Positions 11,838 through 24,107 are shown, numbered from the stretch's first letter. The stretch: DNA of 64,000 nt from Ephydatia muelleri (GCA_013339895.1 JABACO010000001.1:19902367-19966366); one strand, 5' to 3'. Notes: generated from the sequence alone by a model not told the origin. A program made the numbers and translations.

Positions 11838-11940
11838 ATGGATTCACAAATATGTCGCAGTGGCTTCAGATACCACATTTAACATAACCCACTTCACAAA
11901 GTACTGTAGACGACTAGCTGCATGTTCCACCTTATTCTGG
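11838..11940 (-). repeat. Dispersed repeat, reverse copy of 14969-15085
   Basis: Shares GGATTCACAAATATGTCGCA, TGGCTTCAGATACCACAT and CTAGCTGCATGTTCCACCTT with the reverse complement of 14969-15085. The two copies lie about 3 kb apart in opposite orientation, as expected of a MITE or similar mobile repeat. Confidence 0.75.
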
Positions 11941-12165
11941 TGACCCGACTAATGATTCTATTATATCAGAACTCGCGTGGTCCAAAGCAGAGATAATATA
12001 TACATTATCTCTGTCCAAAGAAACATATCGGGCGCAGAAAGTGTTAATTCAAGTTCGCGCTCCCCCATTGTTCTAGTGACCGACTTATGTTCCAAATAGT
12101 GGTTGTAGCGTGCATGTATCTATTGCTTCTGGTAATTGTAAGTTAGCAACGTCCCCATGCGGTGA

Positions 12166-13035
12166 TTACCTTTGTATTACGTTATGTCAACACGAAGGGT
12201 GATTGTCATGTGCGCTGGTGCTGGCTGGCACGCACTAACTATCATAACTCACCGAAATTGTTTTTGCTGGCGCAGAAATCGAAGCGCTTGTCCAATCAGA
12301 GGTGTTGCATCGGAGCCTTCCTGGTGCTAATTGGTGCTCATCAGGAGCTGGCAACTAAATATAGATCATACATAACTTGCGGTATCGCTGGTGGAAGTTT
12401 TGGGATCGACTCTAGTCTCGTTCCCAGACCAATATGACGCAATGTTTATCGCATAATGTGCTCGTATAGACATTATGCGATAAACATTGCGTCATATTGG
12501 TCTGGGAACGAGACTAGCTCGACTCATCTCGGTAGGAAAAACAAACAAACAAACAAACAAACAAACAAAGACGCTTGTGTGAGTTAGTTTTTTTCACTGT
12601 GAAATGCGGGTACTAGTAGTTCGTATTCAAACTGTGCTTGCATGTGTGTTTATTCTTTGAAGGGTTTCCAGAAGCGTAGGAACGTAAACAGGATTGGGGG
12701 GGTCCCAAAGGGTGTGTGTAATATAAATTCAGCATACTTTATACACATAATGCCCAAGATTGGGGGGGCCAAGGCCACTTCTGGCCCCCCCCGGTTCCTA
12801 CGCCTATGGTTTCGATCGGGTTTTGCTGCTGCCATATAAGTGTAGCTATCTGGTTGCACAGCTAGTGAGGGGTCACCTTTGTGACATTAAGGGATCCCGA
12901 AGGACCTTTCAAAGATGTAGTATAAATACACGAGCACTCTTGCTCTTGAGACTACCGGTACTACAACAGTAGACTAGAGAGGTGCCAAGTTCAGACGCTC
13001 CCGATCTATATGCGCATGCCGTCTTTCAAACCCTC
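12166..13035 (+). repeat. 5' flank of duplicated unit, copy 1 (gene B0)
   Basis: This stretch is related to 15388-15960 and 22540-23100: all three share ATGTCAACAC(G/T)AAGGGTGAT, a TTTTTGCTGGCGCAGAA-type block, AACTTGCGGTAT, a CTCGGTAGGAAAA block and ACTACAACAGTAGACTAGAGA or close variants. It is probably the promoter region of the Death-fold genes carried along in the duplication. It also holds a (CAAA)n run at 12538-12569. Confidence 0.7.
12412..12517. mobile_element. Palindromic insertion, 48-bp arms
   Basis: Two perfect 48-bp inverted arms (12412-12459 and 12470-12517) enclose a 10-bp loop. The related flanks at about 15640 and 22800 lack it, and flank homology resumes on both sides, so it is an insertion. 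CGACT borders both ends and may be the target-site duplication. It codes for nothing, as expected of a foldback or MITE-class DNA element. Confidence 0.85.
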
Positions 13036-13459
13036 GAGTAATTCAGACTGAGTTGAGTTCGTGGGTATACACATGGCATTATTTTTTCAGTTCGGAGAGC
13101 GTGTCGGAAGGGGCGTAACTTTTGGTATACTGGCATCGTAATAAATACGTGTTTATTCAACACGTATCATGATGCTCCGTGAACGAAAGAGACTTGATGA
13201 GAGCCTATGTATGCACCATCGAGAGGGTACGGGACACCAAATTTCGTAACTTTGATCGCAAAAATTTTGTTACTTTGCGCACGTTGTATTGTACAATACG
13301 CAATCGATGGTTCATAACTTGATTGCCTAGCTTAGCCATGCAGAGCTTAGATCTCCATTATTATTTTTCATTATGCAAGGGGGCGCATATTAGATGATGT
13401 ATGTTCAACTATGTAGTATTATATGTACAGAGGACTCACTACTGAAGTTCTAATCAGAG

Positions 13460-14595
13460 ATGAACACTCCTGATAGTGCAAATTTGAGAAGTGTTGGTGA
13501 GTCTATGCTTGTATCTACAGCGAATAATTCAGAGAATAGGTAATGCATTGTAAGAGCCAAAGTAATCTTTAGAATTTATTGAACAGCAGTTTTATTTAAA
13601 TTACAAGAACTGCTGTTTTTTTATTTTATGCCATGATGAAATGAATTTGTTTGCAAACAATAGCATGTAAAATTTTTTGGTAGCTTCAGACACTATTTTG
13701 TTTTATATTTGCTTGTGTAATGTCCTGATACATTAACAATTCATAAAATGAAATGCTAAAATGTGGTATGAATAATAAAGAACCAAATGTGGAATTCACA
13801 CCACAGTTGTACTTTAAATGAATGTGGTCCTCAAGCCATGCCATGCATATCTGTATAGTCCCACCTCTTGGGTTTGCCCAAGTGTCCTGTCAGTGCAGAT
13901 CTGGAGCTAAGGGTAATGATGGCTGCCCCCTTAGGGTGGAGCAGATGAGAACAATGTGCTAATGGTTTGTGGCTGGTCATGGTAGAAGCTTGAGGAAATG
14001 GAGTTATCGATGTTTGATAGGAAAATTAATTAAATATAGTATATATGGTGCAATGCAATGCATCAACATGCAGAGATGGGTTAGCAATTCTGTCTGCTAT
14101 GAGACTTGAATGGATGTCATTCCAAATGCTATCGTTTATACTGGCTATTTGGAAATGAGTGCAGCACTTTTAATTAGTATTAAAATTAGAGAGCACAATA
14201 ATTTACACCCCAACTAACCAGTCAAATATGCTGTTGGAAACAAATGAAGCTATGTTTCTATTAAAATGTGCGCGGAAGCATTTCAGGTATGAACTCTTAA
14301 GAAAAAGGTTCCTCAGTCTTAACAGATATGGACATCAAGTCAATTAAATGACCGTATGATAACTCATGAATGTAAGAAGCAATTACTTGTTCACATTTTC
14401 TCTCTTAAACTTCATTTCATAAGTTGAAACAGTATTTTGAATGAAATGCTTGTTGTCTCTTCGCAGGTAGTCCTACAATGCCTCTTGAGCCTGCAAACTC
14501 CATCAACTCAGAAAGCCAGGCACCACCTGGGCACCATTCAGAAAGCCAGGCTCAAGCTGAACCCACTGAACAAATTGGTCATCCTCTTCATGTTG
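13460..14595 (+). pseudogene. Gene B0: exon remnant of the Death-fold gene family
   Basis: Two exons match gene B2: 13460-13496 (MNTPDSANLRSVG) and 14467-14595 (a Ser/Gln/Pro-rich segment with ESQAPPGHHSESQAQ). Both keep phase-1 splice sites. Exon 2 is absent where expected near 13750, and exons 4-5 with the Death-like domain are missing, because homology ends near 14880 just before an inverted repeat. It may be a truncated copy left by unequal crossover. The intron sequence is otherwise closely related to B1 and B2. Confidence 0.65.
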
Positions 14596-14910
14596 GTGAG
14601 TGCAGTCATTAAATCTATAACTTATATTTATTGTCAATGAGTGAACTGCATTGATTCAGTAGCTCTAAATACACATACATGCACACATACATGTACATTT
14701 GCATCTATGCATGCAAGAGTACATATGCTCATTCATTGCATGTGGACACAACATACACCACCATATATTGTGAATCATGACCAAAATTTGGCACGAAAAT
14801 CTCAAATGAGTTTGATTACACAATACTGTTTAGAAAACCATGACTGGTGCTTTTCAGGGCACAAAAGTGTGAAGTCTAACCATTGATCAGCATGCGTACC
14901 AAATAACAAT

Positions 14911-14983
14911 GATCCACCTTACTCTGGAGACCCAACTGATGGTTGTACTATCAGAGTACAACCATCTCCAGAATAAGGTGGAA
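14911..14983. repeat. Imperfect inverted repeat
   Basis: TCCACCTTACTCTGGAGA and TGATGGTTGTACTATC on the left are mirrored by GAGTACAACCATC and TCCAGAATAAGGTGGA on the right. It borders the dispersed repeat 14969-15085 and marks the point where B0 homology stops. Confidence 0.75.
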
Positions 14984-15085
14984 CATGCAGCTAGACCGAC
15001 GTGTAAAGTGCTTCGTAAGGGTAATGTTAGAGGGTGGAGTCTCGGTATGTGGTATCTGAAGCCACTGCGACATATTTGTGAATCC
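14969..15085 (+). repeat. Dispersed repeat, forward copy
   Basis: Reverse-complement relative of 11838-11940. It lies between the end of the B0 remnant and the start of the B1 unit. Confidence 0.7.
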
Positions 15086-15387
15086 AGGATACTCGACTGG
15101 TGGCCCAATAGAATATACCAGATACATGCGCAAAGTTTAAATTCGATTTTGCACTCGATCCTTGAGTACCGGCTTTAGCCTGATCTTTCCCAACAGTGGG
15201 TGGGGCGTGCATGCGACTGATGGATCCGCCCCCCTTTTCCAGTGCTCTAGAAATTGTAAGCTAGCACATGTCAATTGTAGTTAGCACAGCTAGAGCCAGT
15301 CACATTGCATCCATAATATTACTATGCATACGGCCGAATCTATTGCCCATGCATACAGTGATTACCGTTATGCAGAGTATTTATCCA

Positions 15388-15960
15388 TTACATCATCTTA
15401 TGTCAACACTAAGGGTGATGTGTACATTAGGGCTGGCATGTACATGTACATGCTAACTGTCTTTGACTTAACTCAACCAAATTTTACTTAATTTTTTTGC
15501 TGGCGCAGAATTGGAGTGTTTGTAGTCTGTGGCGGCAAATGAGCCTTCCTGTTGCTAATTGGTGCGCATCCAGGAGCTTTTGACTAAATATAGATCATAC
15601 ATAACTTGCGGTATCTCGGGTGGAAGTTTTGGGACCTTATATGCTTGACTCATCTCGGTAGGAAAAAAAAAACAAAGACCCTCATGAGAGTTGCTTTGTA
15701 GCTTTGTGAAATGCGGGTAGTGTGTGTTGATTCCTTTGAAGGGTTGGATTGGGTTTCATTGCTATACGAATGCTTTTCTAGTCCATATAAGACTGTAAAT
15801 ATGTGGTTGCACCTGCGAACTGGCGAGAGGTCATTTTTGTGACAAAAAGGGATGCTGAAGAATCTTTCATAACGGAGCATGTCATAAGATGCTCGATTCA
15901 CGAGCACTCTTGTGGCTTTTACAACAGTAGGATAGAGAAGTGAGATGTATGCGCATGCCG
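15388..15960 (+). repeat. 5' flank of duplicated unit, copy 2 (gene B1)
   Basis: Same homology blocks as 12166-13035 and 22540-23100. It lacks the 106-bp palindrome found in copy 1. A CRE-like TTACGTCA lies further down near 16165 and is shared with copy 3 near 23850. Confidence 0.7.
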
Positions 15961-16398
15961 TGTTTCCAAACCTGACAAACTTGGTGATCCATTAGTGCAA
16001 CGAAAAGCTCCTCGAGATACAGTACCCCACAAAAGCTGCAGTCGTCGCAAATGTTTGTGTTGCATTAATGGGAGAAGATGTTTCCCTGATTCTCACTTGC
16101 CGAAGCTTGCTGAAGTTGGTTTAGAAAAGAACCGTTTTCACTTTGCATGCTCACCTCTCCCAATGCAAACACATTACGTCACCAACTCAAAGATGGCCGA
16201 TCTCACGGCTAGTGAGCAGCTTTTAAGAAAGCGGTCAAGAACGTTACAAATAGAACAGCTTTCGTTGCAGCTAGCATTGCTCTGCTTGTTGTTGTGAAAA
16301 GTTTGTTATGGCCAAGTATCACGATATGCAAGGGGCGCAACTATGTCGTATTATGCATGTATGCACAGACGACTCACTTCTGAAATTCTAATTACGAG

Positions 16399-18128
16399 AT
16401 GAGCACTCCTGATGGTGCGAATTCTAGTGTTGGTGTGTGTATGGGTGCCACCTTTTATCACAGTGGATAATGTAGAGAATAGTTAATGCAAAAGTAATCT
16501 CTAGAACGTAATATGTATAAAATGAAATGCTATCATCTTTATAGAAGAGCCAGTCGTCTGTGACTCTAACCCAAGAGTACCATCAGTCTTGGTTACAGGA
16601 CAGAGCGCTTCTTCTGTTGGTAAGTATGCCAATAGATGTACAGCTGTTACGCAGTTATGACAACAGCACATATTCAAGCGGTGATTTGTGTTGCATAGCA
16701 CTGCTAGCTTAATTAGGTTAATTATGATATACAGTACATGCAAATAATTAATGAATAAAACTTCAATGTGGAATGCTCACTGTATAGTTGTACTTTGAAT
16801 GAATGTGGTCCTTTATGCCATGCCATATATATATCTCTGTATAGTCCCATAGTCCCACCTCTTGGGTTTGCCCAAATGGGGATTAGGCAGCAACCAATCA
16901 GTTGGCTTTGTGACTGGGAGCAGATGTGGACATCGTGTTCACGGTTTGTGGCTGGTCACGGTAGATTGGAGTTATTTGTTTGACAGAAAAATTAGTGTAC
17001 ATGGTGCAATGCATAAACATGCATAGAAGGTATAGATGGGTTAGCAATTCTGTCTGCTATGTGACTGAATGGATGCAATCCCAAATGCTGTTGTATTTAT
17101 GAGTGCAGCACTTTAAAGCAAATCTAAATTAGTGTTAATTAGTGAGCACAATAACCAAACGAACTAGTCAAATGTATGAGTGTTGAAAATAAATTATTCA
17201 ATGTGTACTATTTTACTCACGGATGCACCTCAAGTATGAATTCTAATTAAGAAGAACAATTCCGGAGCCTTAGCATAAACATGTATGACATCAAGTCAAT
17301 AGAAAGACTGATAACTCGTGAATGCAAGAAGCATTTTTTGAAGCATTTTTATCTGTCTTTAAATTCATTTAAAGACTTGCAGCAGTATTATGAAGGTGAA
17401 AGTCTAACAGACCTAACAATGTGGTATACAGCAATAGATGACATCATTGAATTGATGATCATGGCTTGACGTACTGTTCTGTTTCATTTATATTTTTAGC
17501 TCTGAAATTCAATATAATTAATGTATAAACTGTGTACTGTTTGATCATTTAACTATACAACTTTTAGAAATTGTTTGGAATTAAACCTTTAAATTCAATA
17601 ATGTTGTAAGCATTCGATCGAAACTCATGCCCACAAGGATGTTCATTCTTCTTACAGATTTCGAATTGAAATCTTGGGGTAGAGAGAGCCCTCATAGCTG
17701 TACACCAAGCCAAGAAATGGAGGGCTACAGTGATGGTGAGTTTATAAAGCTGATTATTCAATTTCTTGAAATCGGTTTGAACAAGTTCAAATCTTTCAGC
17801 ACCTTCACGTCGATGTCGTACACAGTCTGCACCTATCAATGAGTACACCTCTGGAGGAGTGACTAGGATGTTACCAATGCCGTCTACTCAAGCAGAATGT
17901 GATCGGAATCATGAGATCATGAAGGAATTTTTTGACACATATCTGGTGGAGCTTCCAGAAGAGGATTTTGCTTTTCTAGGGATGAAATTACTTGATTGTG
18001 AATATGACAAGTTACTCTCTAATTACCAACATCATGAAAGGTACCATTACTGTACGCAACTTGGTACCAGGCTTGTTCAAAAGTTGGATACGTCGAACAG
18101 GACGGAAAGCAGATTTGCATCAAGTTAA
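16399..18128 (+). pseudogene. Gene B1: Death-fold family gene, frameshifted copy
   Basis: Exons 16399-16432 (MSTPDGANSSVG), 16545-16619 (EEPVVCDSNPRVPSVLVTGQ...), 17658-17735 (...PSQEMEGYSDG) and 17800-18128 all splice in phase 1. The third exon of B2 is missing near 17400. In the last exon the frame runs through FFDTYLVELPEEDFAFLGM, then a one-base insertion relative to B2 near 18040-18055 shifts it, so translation ends at 18128 instead of continuing into LFKSWIRRTGRKADLHQV, which lies in another frame. The Death-like domain is thus cut in half. It is either a pseudogene or a shortened form; a base error cannot be excluded. Confidence 0.7.
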
Positions 18129-18599
18129 ATGCATATTGAAAGAAATGAAAAATATCGATATGTGTGACCGCCTGGACTATTACATCAAGAAAAAAATCCT
18201 GAAGTCTCTGTCATGATGTCACGTTGGCATAGGAACGTTATTATTATTTTTTTAAAACCATTCAGTGGGAAGAAATAGTACATTAAAGTCATCACTGGGT
18301 TTTGTATTGTCATGCATTTCATGAACTAGTGGTGATTTGGGACTGGGATTAGCAGTATAACACGTCGATCACTATTGCATTGTAGGTATTTATTATATAA
18401 CTGCATGTATATAGATCTGCGAGCATAAATGTGCAAACATCCAATTTGTCATGTACAAGTGATCTTCAGGTATATAGCCAACTCATAGTATCATTATTGA
18501 TAGGGACACTGAATCAATGGCAGTGCAGTCAATGGGATCAACCAGCATGCAGACAAATTACTTCCATTATCAGGCTCAATATTAAAGGACATCTATTGC

Positions 18600-18840
18600 A
18601 TTGCATTCAGCGCACCCGTGTCCAGTAGTGTGATCCCCTTGGTCCCCTCTTTTTGCTTTAAGTAGTATTGACATGCTAACGATGAACAGTGTAGAGATCT
18701 TCTTTTCAACAAAAGGTATCTGGATGATGGTGCCCTTGCAGGTCCTAAGAAAATAGTGGCCAAGGCTTTGTCTTTGTTCATGAATTGAAGGCTAGAGTCA
18801 CAAGCCCTTACTGCACAAATCACACCAGTTTTTACATCCC
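18600..18840 (+). mobile_element. Fossil fragment of a restriction-like-endonuclease LINE (RT core)
   Basis: In scattered frames this reads as the catalytic core of the reverse transcriptase: a remnant of the G-x-P-L-G-P-L-F block, then RYLDDGALAGPKKIVAKAL. The YLDDG motif matches WYLDDGTVAG of the fuller element at 47.6 kb. The related fragment at 27.3-28.0 kb sits at the same place in the second tandem unit, so the insertion predates the duplication. Confidence 0.75.
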
Positions 18841-19255
18841 CTGCAGAATGAAGGAACTATAGGATTTGAGTTCCCCGTTTTGGAGCTGGAATTATCAGAA
18901 ATGGGACCTTCTATTTGCGGGTTTTGGTCACAGCTGCACAGTGAAGAGAATCGGTGAAAGGCCATTTAACTTCACTATACATACAGTAGATGAAACACCA
19001 ATGTACATATACAAATACACACACAAACATACACATAGATGCTAAAAATGATCAAGTACTACTATCATGTGTGGGTGTGTATGGTGTCAAGGTACTGTGT
19101 CCACCCAGCCTCGCTGGAAGGCAAAGTGCCACTCTTGACATTTTGATGCAATGTGGCATATGCTATGAGTCAATGACCATATGCTAGACGCTCACTGAGC
19201 TTGTCACATCACAGTTTGAGATAATCACTTCAATTAACATTATCAATATGCAGCA

Positions 19256-19588
19256 TTGTTGCAGTCTCCCATGCAAGTGTGTTTTCAAAATAAATATTGT
19301 GCTGTCTTGTATCAGCTAAAGAGAAGTGGTAAATTTTATGTATCACTAAACCACTCATCTGACTCTTTCACCACTGCTGACAGTGAGATGGATGTTGAGC
19401 ACTTCACCTATTCTCCAACAGCCTTCTCCTCTACAAAGGACTGTCCTCAAACAGCCCCTCCACCCTACAATGCTAGGTCTTATCTCCTACATATGCCAAG
19501 GTCTCTTCTACAGCAGCCTCTCTCCTCTCCTACTCCACGGTACCCTTCCTCCAACAGTCTAAATATGTCACACACATCCCTTGTGTGA
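19256..19588 (+). CDS. Possible exon, Pro/Ser-rich, unrecognised
   Basis: A 110-codon open frame ending in TGA. Its second half is biased toward Pro, Ser and Thr and has a PPPY motif (QTAPPPYNARSYLL). A possible acceptor precedes it (CTGCTGACAG). It lies between B1 and broken gene J1 and has no counterpart in the second tandem unit that I could find. It may be chance. Confidence 0.2.
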   Translation: MLQSPMQVCFQNKYCAVLYQLKRSGKFYVSLNHSSDSFTTADSEMDVEHFTYSPTAFSSTKDCPQTAPPPYNARSYLLHMPRSLLQQPLSSPTPRYPSSNSLNMSHTSLV

Positions 19589-19977
19589 CAACACCTCATA
19601 TCTCTCACACAACATTTCATGAAGCACAATCTTAAAATATGACTAGTGGAAAAGCATACCCAAGCTATCTTTATCCGAAAAAGTAATGCTGATTTCTTTA
19701 TTTTAGCAAAAAGTAGATACATGTATATACACACAAATATGCACATTTGCAAATGTACATGTATACAGAACATCATGCAAGCACATAAGTCCAATCAGTT
19801 AATCATATGAAAATACGAAACCTGCATGCATTCTGAACCAGTCCCAGATCTTCATTTTTTACTCTGCTGACTTGTAGCTGTACAAGTAAATTGGTGGCGC
19901 CCAACGTAATTACAAACATATTTAATGTGCAGAATGATAGGAGACCAATTATACATCAATAAAACAGGTTGTTACAG

Positions 19978-20802
19978 GGTGTTCAGAAATGAACAGGACA
20001 GGTATTTATCATTAGAACTCCATACCAATAATTGTTAATATAAGATTATACACTGCATTGATATCACAAACTAAAGCTTAAGTGTTTTTAATATTATTCA
20101 ACAGCAATAATTAACATGAACAAATAATGTGCAACAACCAGTATTAAGATGATTTATTTCCAGTAGACAATAAAGTCCAAAATAAATTAATTATTTCAAT
20201 TGCTACATCAGTTATTAACAATTCAAATCAACTTGATACCTCTCACACAATCAAGAGACTTTGTTGTTTAATAACTCACTAATTAATTAATGTACTCAAC
20301 TATCAATGATTGAGTTGTTTCTCTATTTAAGGAATGTGTGTAAATGCTATTTATAACAAGCTAATTAGACTAAATAAGCCATTAAGGATAACATGATACT
20401 TATAATTCAGCATTTAAATTAGTAACTTGATAAGCAATCAATCCAAACCAGATAACATAGGCTAATTAAAAGTATTTATCAAAAGAAAATATTATTAACC
20501 ACTAACTTGAGTGAGTGAGTGCGTTACGATAAGTATATGTTAGGTCGTGTTTTTGTTAGCCATATGGATACTACTTATGTTTTGTGTATTCCCTGTAATG
20601 TTGTTATTGTATAATTTTTTAAACTTGAATATTGGTTATTACAGGGGATTTGATTTTTAAATATTCGAGTTTAGTTACTCAACAGTTTTGTCATAAGTAA
20701 ATTTACACCTGTATTATTTTACTAATCAGATAAAGCTAACTAACTGATTTTAATATAAAGCTATAACCATTGAAACCTGTCCTGTTCATTCGTGGACACT
20801 CT
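19978..20802. mobile_element. AT-rich non-autonomous DNA element with ~25-bp terminal inverted repeats
   Basis: The left end has GTGTTCAGAAATGAACAGGA followed by CAGGT; the reverse complement of the right end reads GTGTCCACGAATGAACAGGA followed by CAGGT. The 770 bp between are very AT-rich and have no coding frame. This is the form of a MITE; the superfamily cannot be set because no clear target duplication is visible. The second tandem unit has no such block, so it inserted after the duplication or was lost there. Confidence 0.75.
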
Positions 20803-20956
20803 GGACCCTAAGAAGAACGAAAATACACCTATACCGCGAATTATCATTATTATTATCCTTGGCAGTCATGTAAAAGGTGGTTTGGTTGACTTATTTTTAA
20901 AGTGCCCAAATGGTGAAATTATATGCAGCCGGGAGTCAGAGGGCCTGTTGACACAC

Positions 20957-20986
20957 ACAGACACACACATGCATGCAAACACATGC

Positions 20987-21047
<61 letters not shown>
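20957..21047. repeat. (CA)n microsatellite
   Basis: Long CA run. The flank AATGCTAACTTGAATGCACA recurs next to the CA run at 29.5 kb in the second tandem unit. Confidence 0.95.
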
Positions 21048-21049
<2 letters not shown>

Positions 21050-22082
21050 GCTAACTTGAATGCACAAAACTTCAGCATAGGTTATTGTGCCATGAGTAGT
21101 GGTTGATGAAGTATGGGTATTATTTATTGCATTCTAGTCATAAAACTTAAATTAGAACCCTTCTTTTAATGCCATTTGATTGCTCTTCCAGGCGGAGTAA
21201 ATGTACCCCTCCCTTATGCTGAGGCTCATGGGTGTGTTTGGCCCATAATGGGGGCAGGCAACAGCCACAGCCAGGCATGCAGAAGCTGTGCTTCGTACCA
21301 CTGGGCCTACAGGGACCAATGGGTGATGCTGGTCACCATTGGGTCGGCCTGTATCCCAAACCAAGACGCTGGTCATGGTTTGGAGGCTGTCCCAGGGTAG
21401 AAGCCCAGAGGGTGTCGCCCAAGTGAAAACTACCAAAATAGTTGGCGAGTAGGATATGGTTTCAGACTAGCAGGAATAGGGTACTAGGGTACATGGCATG
21501 GATAAATACAACAGAGTAATCGTTACTGCATAGCCATAAAACCTGGAACCATATCGACAACAGTTTGGGATGATTTGATTGGGTAAGGGGGCGTTGTAGG
21601 GGAAATGACGCCCTGCAATGCTATTGGGCACAAATGCCCAGCCTATGATTGGTTAGGATCATTCATCGAATGTCATCTGTAGGAAAATATGTTTACATCT
21701 TGGCCTTAGCAACAGCAAGATTTCCCTATAGTCAGCTTAGTAACACTATACAAGACAGAGCAAGTCTCTGCATTAAACACCACTGTACTTAAACTCTACC
21801 ACATGACAGACATACTTTAGTAAAAAAACCATCGTCACAACACATGTGCACACACACGCACACAAAGACTATATGCCAATAAACACACACCACACACACA
21901 CCACACACACATACACACACACACACACATACAATTATTGGTACAAACTTGAACACACGAACCTCCTGCATAGTTCTTTGTTAACTTGATGCAGTGTAAG
22001 CCATCTTACCTGCAGCTGGTTGCACATTTCAATTAAGCACTTAATTCTTGCATGACATCGAACCACACAAATATGCACACAC

Positions 22083-22393
22083 CTTGGTTCTGGTATTCCC
22101 AAGCACAAGCCCTGCTACAGAAGTCATGGGTTCTATATCGTTCTACATACTTTGGAGACATGCATCCAGGGACTACGCAGCTCTAGGTTAGCTGCAGAGC
22201 GATCAGACCACATGCATCACACGTAAGAGCAACCATATGCAGCATCAGGACTGCATACCTTGCTTAGAGCCAGTAGGTGGAGCATTTGATGTGGGTGGAG
22301 CTTATTGAGTTGGAGGAGAATATTGAGTGGGAGGAGTGTATTGCGTGATTGCAGCATATTGAGTGGGAGGAGCATATGGAGTAGGTGGGCCAT
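22083..22393 (-). pseudogene. Gene J1: broken Pro-rich plus FCS-knuckle exons
   Basis: Minus-strand exon 22393-22259 encodes a PPTQY-type repeat spacer (YAPPTQYAAITQYTPPTQYS) like gene A, with one in-frame TAA. Exon 22191-22083 encodes the knuckle CVVPGCMSP...THDFCSRACAWEYQNQ, but a 4-bp insertion after its acceptor relative to J2 breaks the frame. The donor runs into GTGTGTGCAT as in gene A. No N-terminal module is found upstream, since the B2 unit begins at 22540. Cysteines are intact, so decay looks recent. Confidence 0.7.
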
Positions 22394-22539
22394 CTGTGGG
22401 TGTGGCACATCGAGTGTCAGAGGGGGTTCAACAGGTGTTATCAGAAAATGATGTACAGATCAAGCTAAGACCACTAAATGTGACGTTGCCACACAATTTG
22501 ATCAAGATACCTTATACAGACAGTTATTTGTGCTAATTT

Positions 22540-23100
22540 TATTCATTACGTTATGTCAACACTAAGGGTGATGTGTACATTAGGGCTGGCATGTACATGT
22601 ATATGTCAACTGTCTCAACCGAATATTTTTCTGGCGCAGAAATCAGTGCGGAGCGCTTGTCCAATCAGGGGTGGCCTGCGGCGTGTTGCATCGGTGGCGA
22701 ATGAGCCTTCCAGTTGCTAATTGGTGCGCATCCAATAGCTGATGACTAAATATAGATCGCACGTAACTTGCGGTATGGCGGGTGTAAGTTTTGGGACCAT
22801 ATTATATGCTCGACTCATCTGATCTCGGTAGGAAAACAAAAACCCTCGCGTGAGTTGCTTTGTTTGCGGGTAGCGCGTGTTGATTTCTTGAGGGGTTTGA
22901 TCAGGTTTCACTGCTATACGAAAGCCAGGCATCTGCTTTTTTAGTCATATAAGATGTGGGTTGCACCTGCAAACTGGTGAGAGGGGACCTTATAATGGAG
23001 CGTCATAAGATTTAGTACAGCCTGTACTACAACAGTAGACTAGAGAAGTGTCAAATTCTGATGCACCCGATCCTTCAGGAGGATGTGTGCCGTGTTTCCA
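22540..23100 (+). repeat. 5' flank of duplicated unit, copy 3 (gene B2)
   Basis: Third member of the homology group 12166-13035 and 15388-15960, with the same blocks in the same order. It marks the start of the second full tandem unit. Confidence 0.7.
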
Positions 23101-23127
23101 CCGTGAAAAACCTTGGGAACCATTGCG

Positions 23128-23580
23128 CTATTCCAGTAAATAATCGTACACCCCTGCTGATGACAAGAATTTTATGTCCTTGGGAGGAGGGGGGAGGGGA
23201 GGGGAGATGTACGTAAACTGTCTTGGGGTATGTTTTGTTGTCCTGGGGGTGTACAAGTATATATAAATCATGTACTGGGGTTGGGGGGAGGGGGGGGGGG
23301 GGGGGGTAGTGGAATGGGATATACTGTTGTCCCAGGGGGTTAATAAATCACATCCTCTAGTGTCCAAGGAGGAGCTATAAATCATGTCCTTGGGGTGTGT
23401 GTGTGTGTGTGTGTGTGGGGGCGGGGCGGGGAAGGGGAGGGTGCAGTGTGGTGTGTAGTCCTGGGGGCAGATATAAATCATGTCCTAGGAGTAATGGGCT
23501 GACTGTCCTGGGGGGTGTGGCGTGATGTGTGACTGTCCAATGGGGGATGTTATATACGTCTAGCATATGTGTGCAAGGGT
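23128..23580. repeat. G-rich degenerate minisatellite
   Basis: Repeated variants of ATAAATCATGTCCTNGGGG and TGTCCTGGGGG alternate with G runs of up to about 18 bases and a (GT)n tract at 23394-23418. It lies inside the B2 5' flank and is absent from the B1 flank. Confidence 0.8.
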
Positions 23581-23638
23581 TCCTTCATAATTGATGTCAT
23601 CAGTGCAGTAGGGGTGTGCACTTACTAACCGGTATAGC

Positions 23639-23720
23639 CCATTACGCAACGAAAAGCTCCTCGCGGTAGAGTAACCCCCAAGGCTGCAGTCGTCGCGAAG
23701 CTTTTCGTTGCGTTAATGGT
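23639..23720. repeat. Inverted repeat in B2 5' flank
   Basis: CATTACGCAACGAAAAGCT on the left mirrors AGCTTTTCGTTGCGTTAATG on the right. A decayed version with CCATTAGTGCAACGAAAAGC and TGTTGCATTAATGG lies at about 15990-16072 in the B1 flank. Confidence 0.75.
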
Positions 23721-24107
23721 TCCCAAATTAATGAAGATGGTTTATTGGTTCTTAGTGATAAGCCACTTGCCGAAGCTTGCTGAGGTAGGTCTTAAAAGAA
23801 CCGTTTTCGCTTACTCGCCACGCCTACCTTGGCTCACGCCAAACACATTACGTCACCATGGAACTTTTTCCTCACGTGAGCGATATTGCTTGTACAAACA
23901 CTTATTGCCAAGTCATTCCCAAACCATCTTCTCTGTAATCAGACTTCCAATATTCCTAACCAGTAATTTTAGAGAATCAAGATATGTGCAAACAGATAGT
24001 ATGGCCAAGTATCACTCCATTATTCTTGTGGGGTGCATATTACATGTGTGTTCAATTATGCTGTATTGTATGCACAGAGAACTCGCCTCTGAAATTCAAA
24101 TTACGAG

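Larger units (their letters stand above)
10250..12160. other. Intergenic, no gene seen
   Basis: AT-rich sequence with a microsatellite and one MITE-like segment but no supported exon. Confidence 0.6.

Noticed and set aside
12642-12859. Overlapping open frames on both strands
   Set aside because: Part of the duplicated 5' flank; not conserved as a frame in the other two copies.
15995-16297. Open frame with a Cys-rich start (SCSRRKCLCCINGRRC)
   Set aside because: The start overlaps a decayed inverted repeat, and the frame is not kept in the related B2 flank.
21152-21436. Open frames on both strands
   Set aside because: No domain or splice context; includes a block with TTTGG and CAGGG words that is repeated in the B introns.
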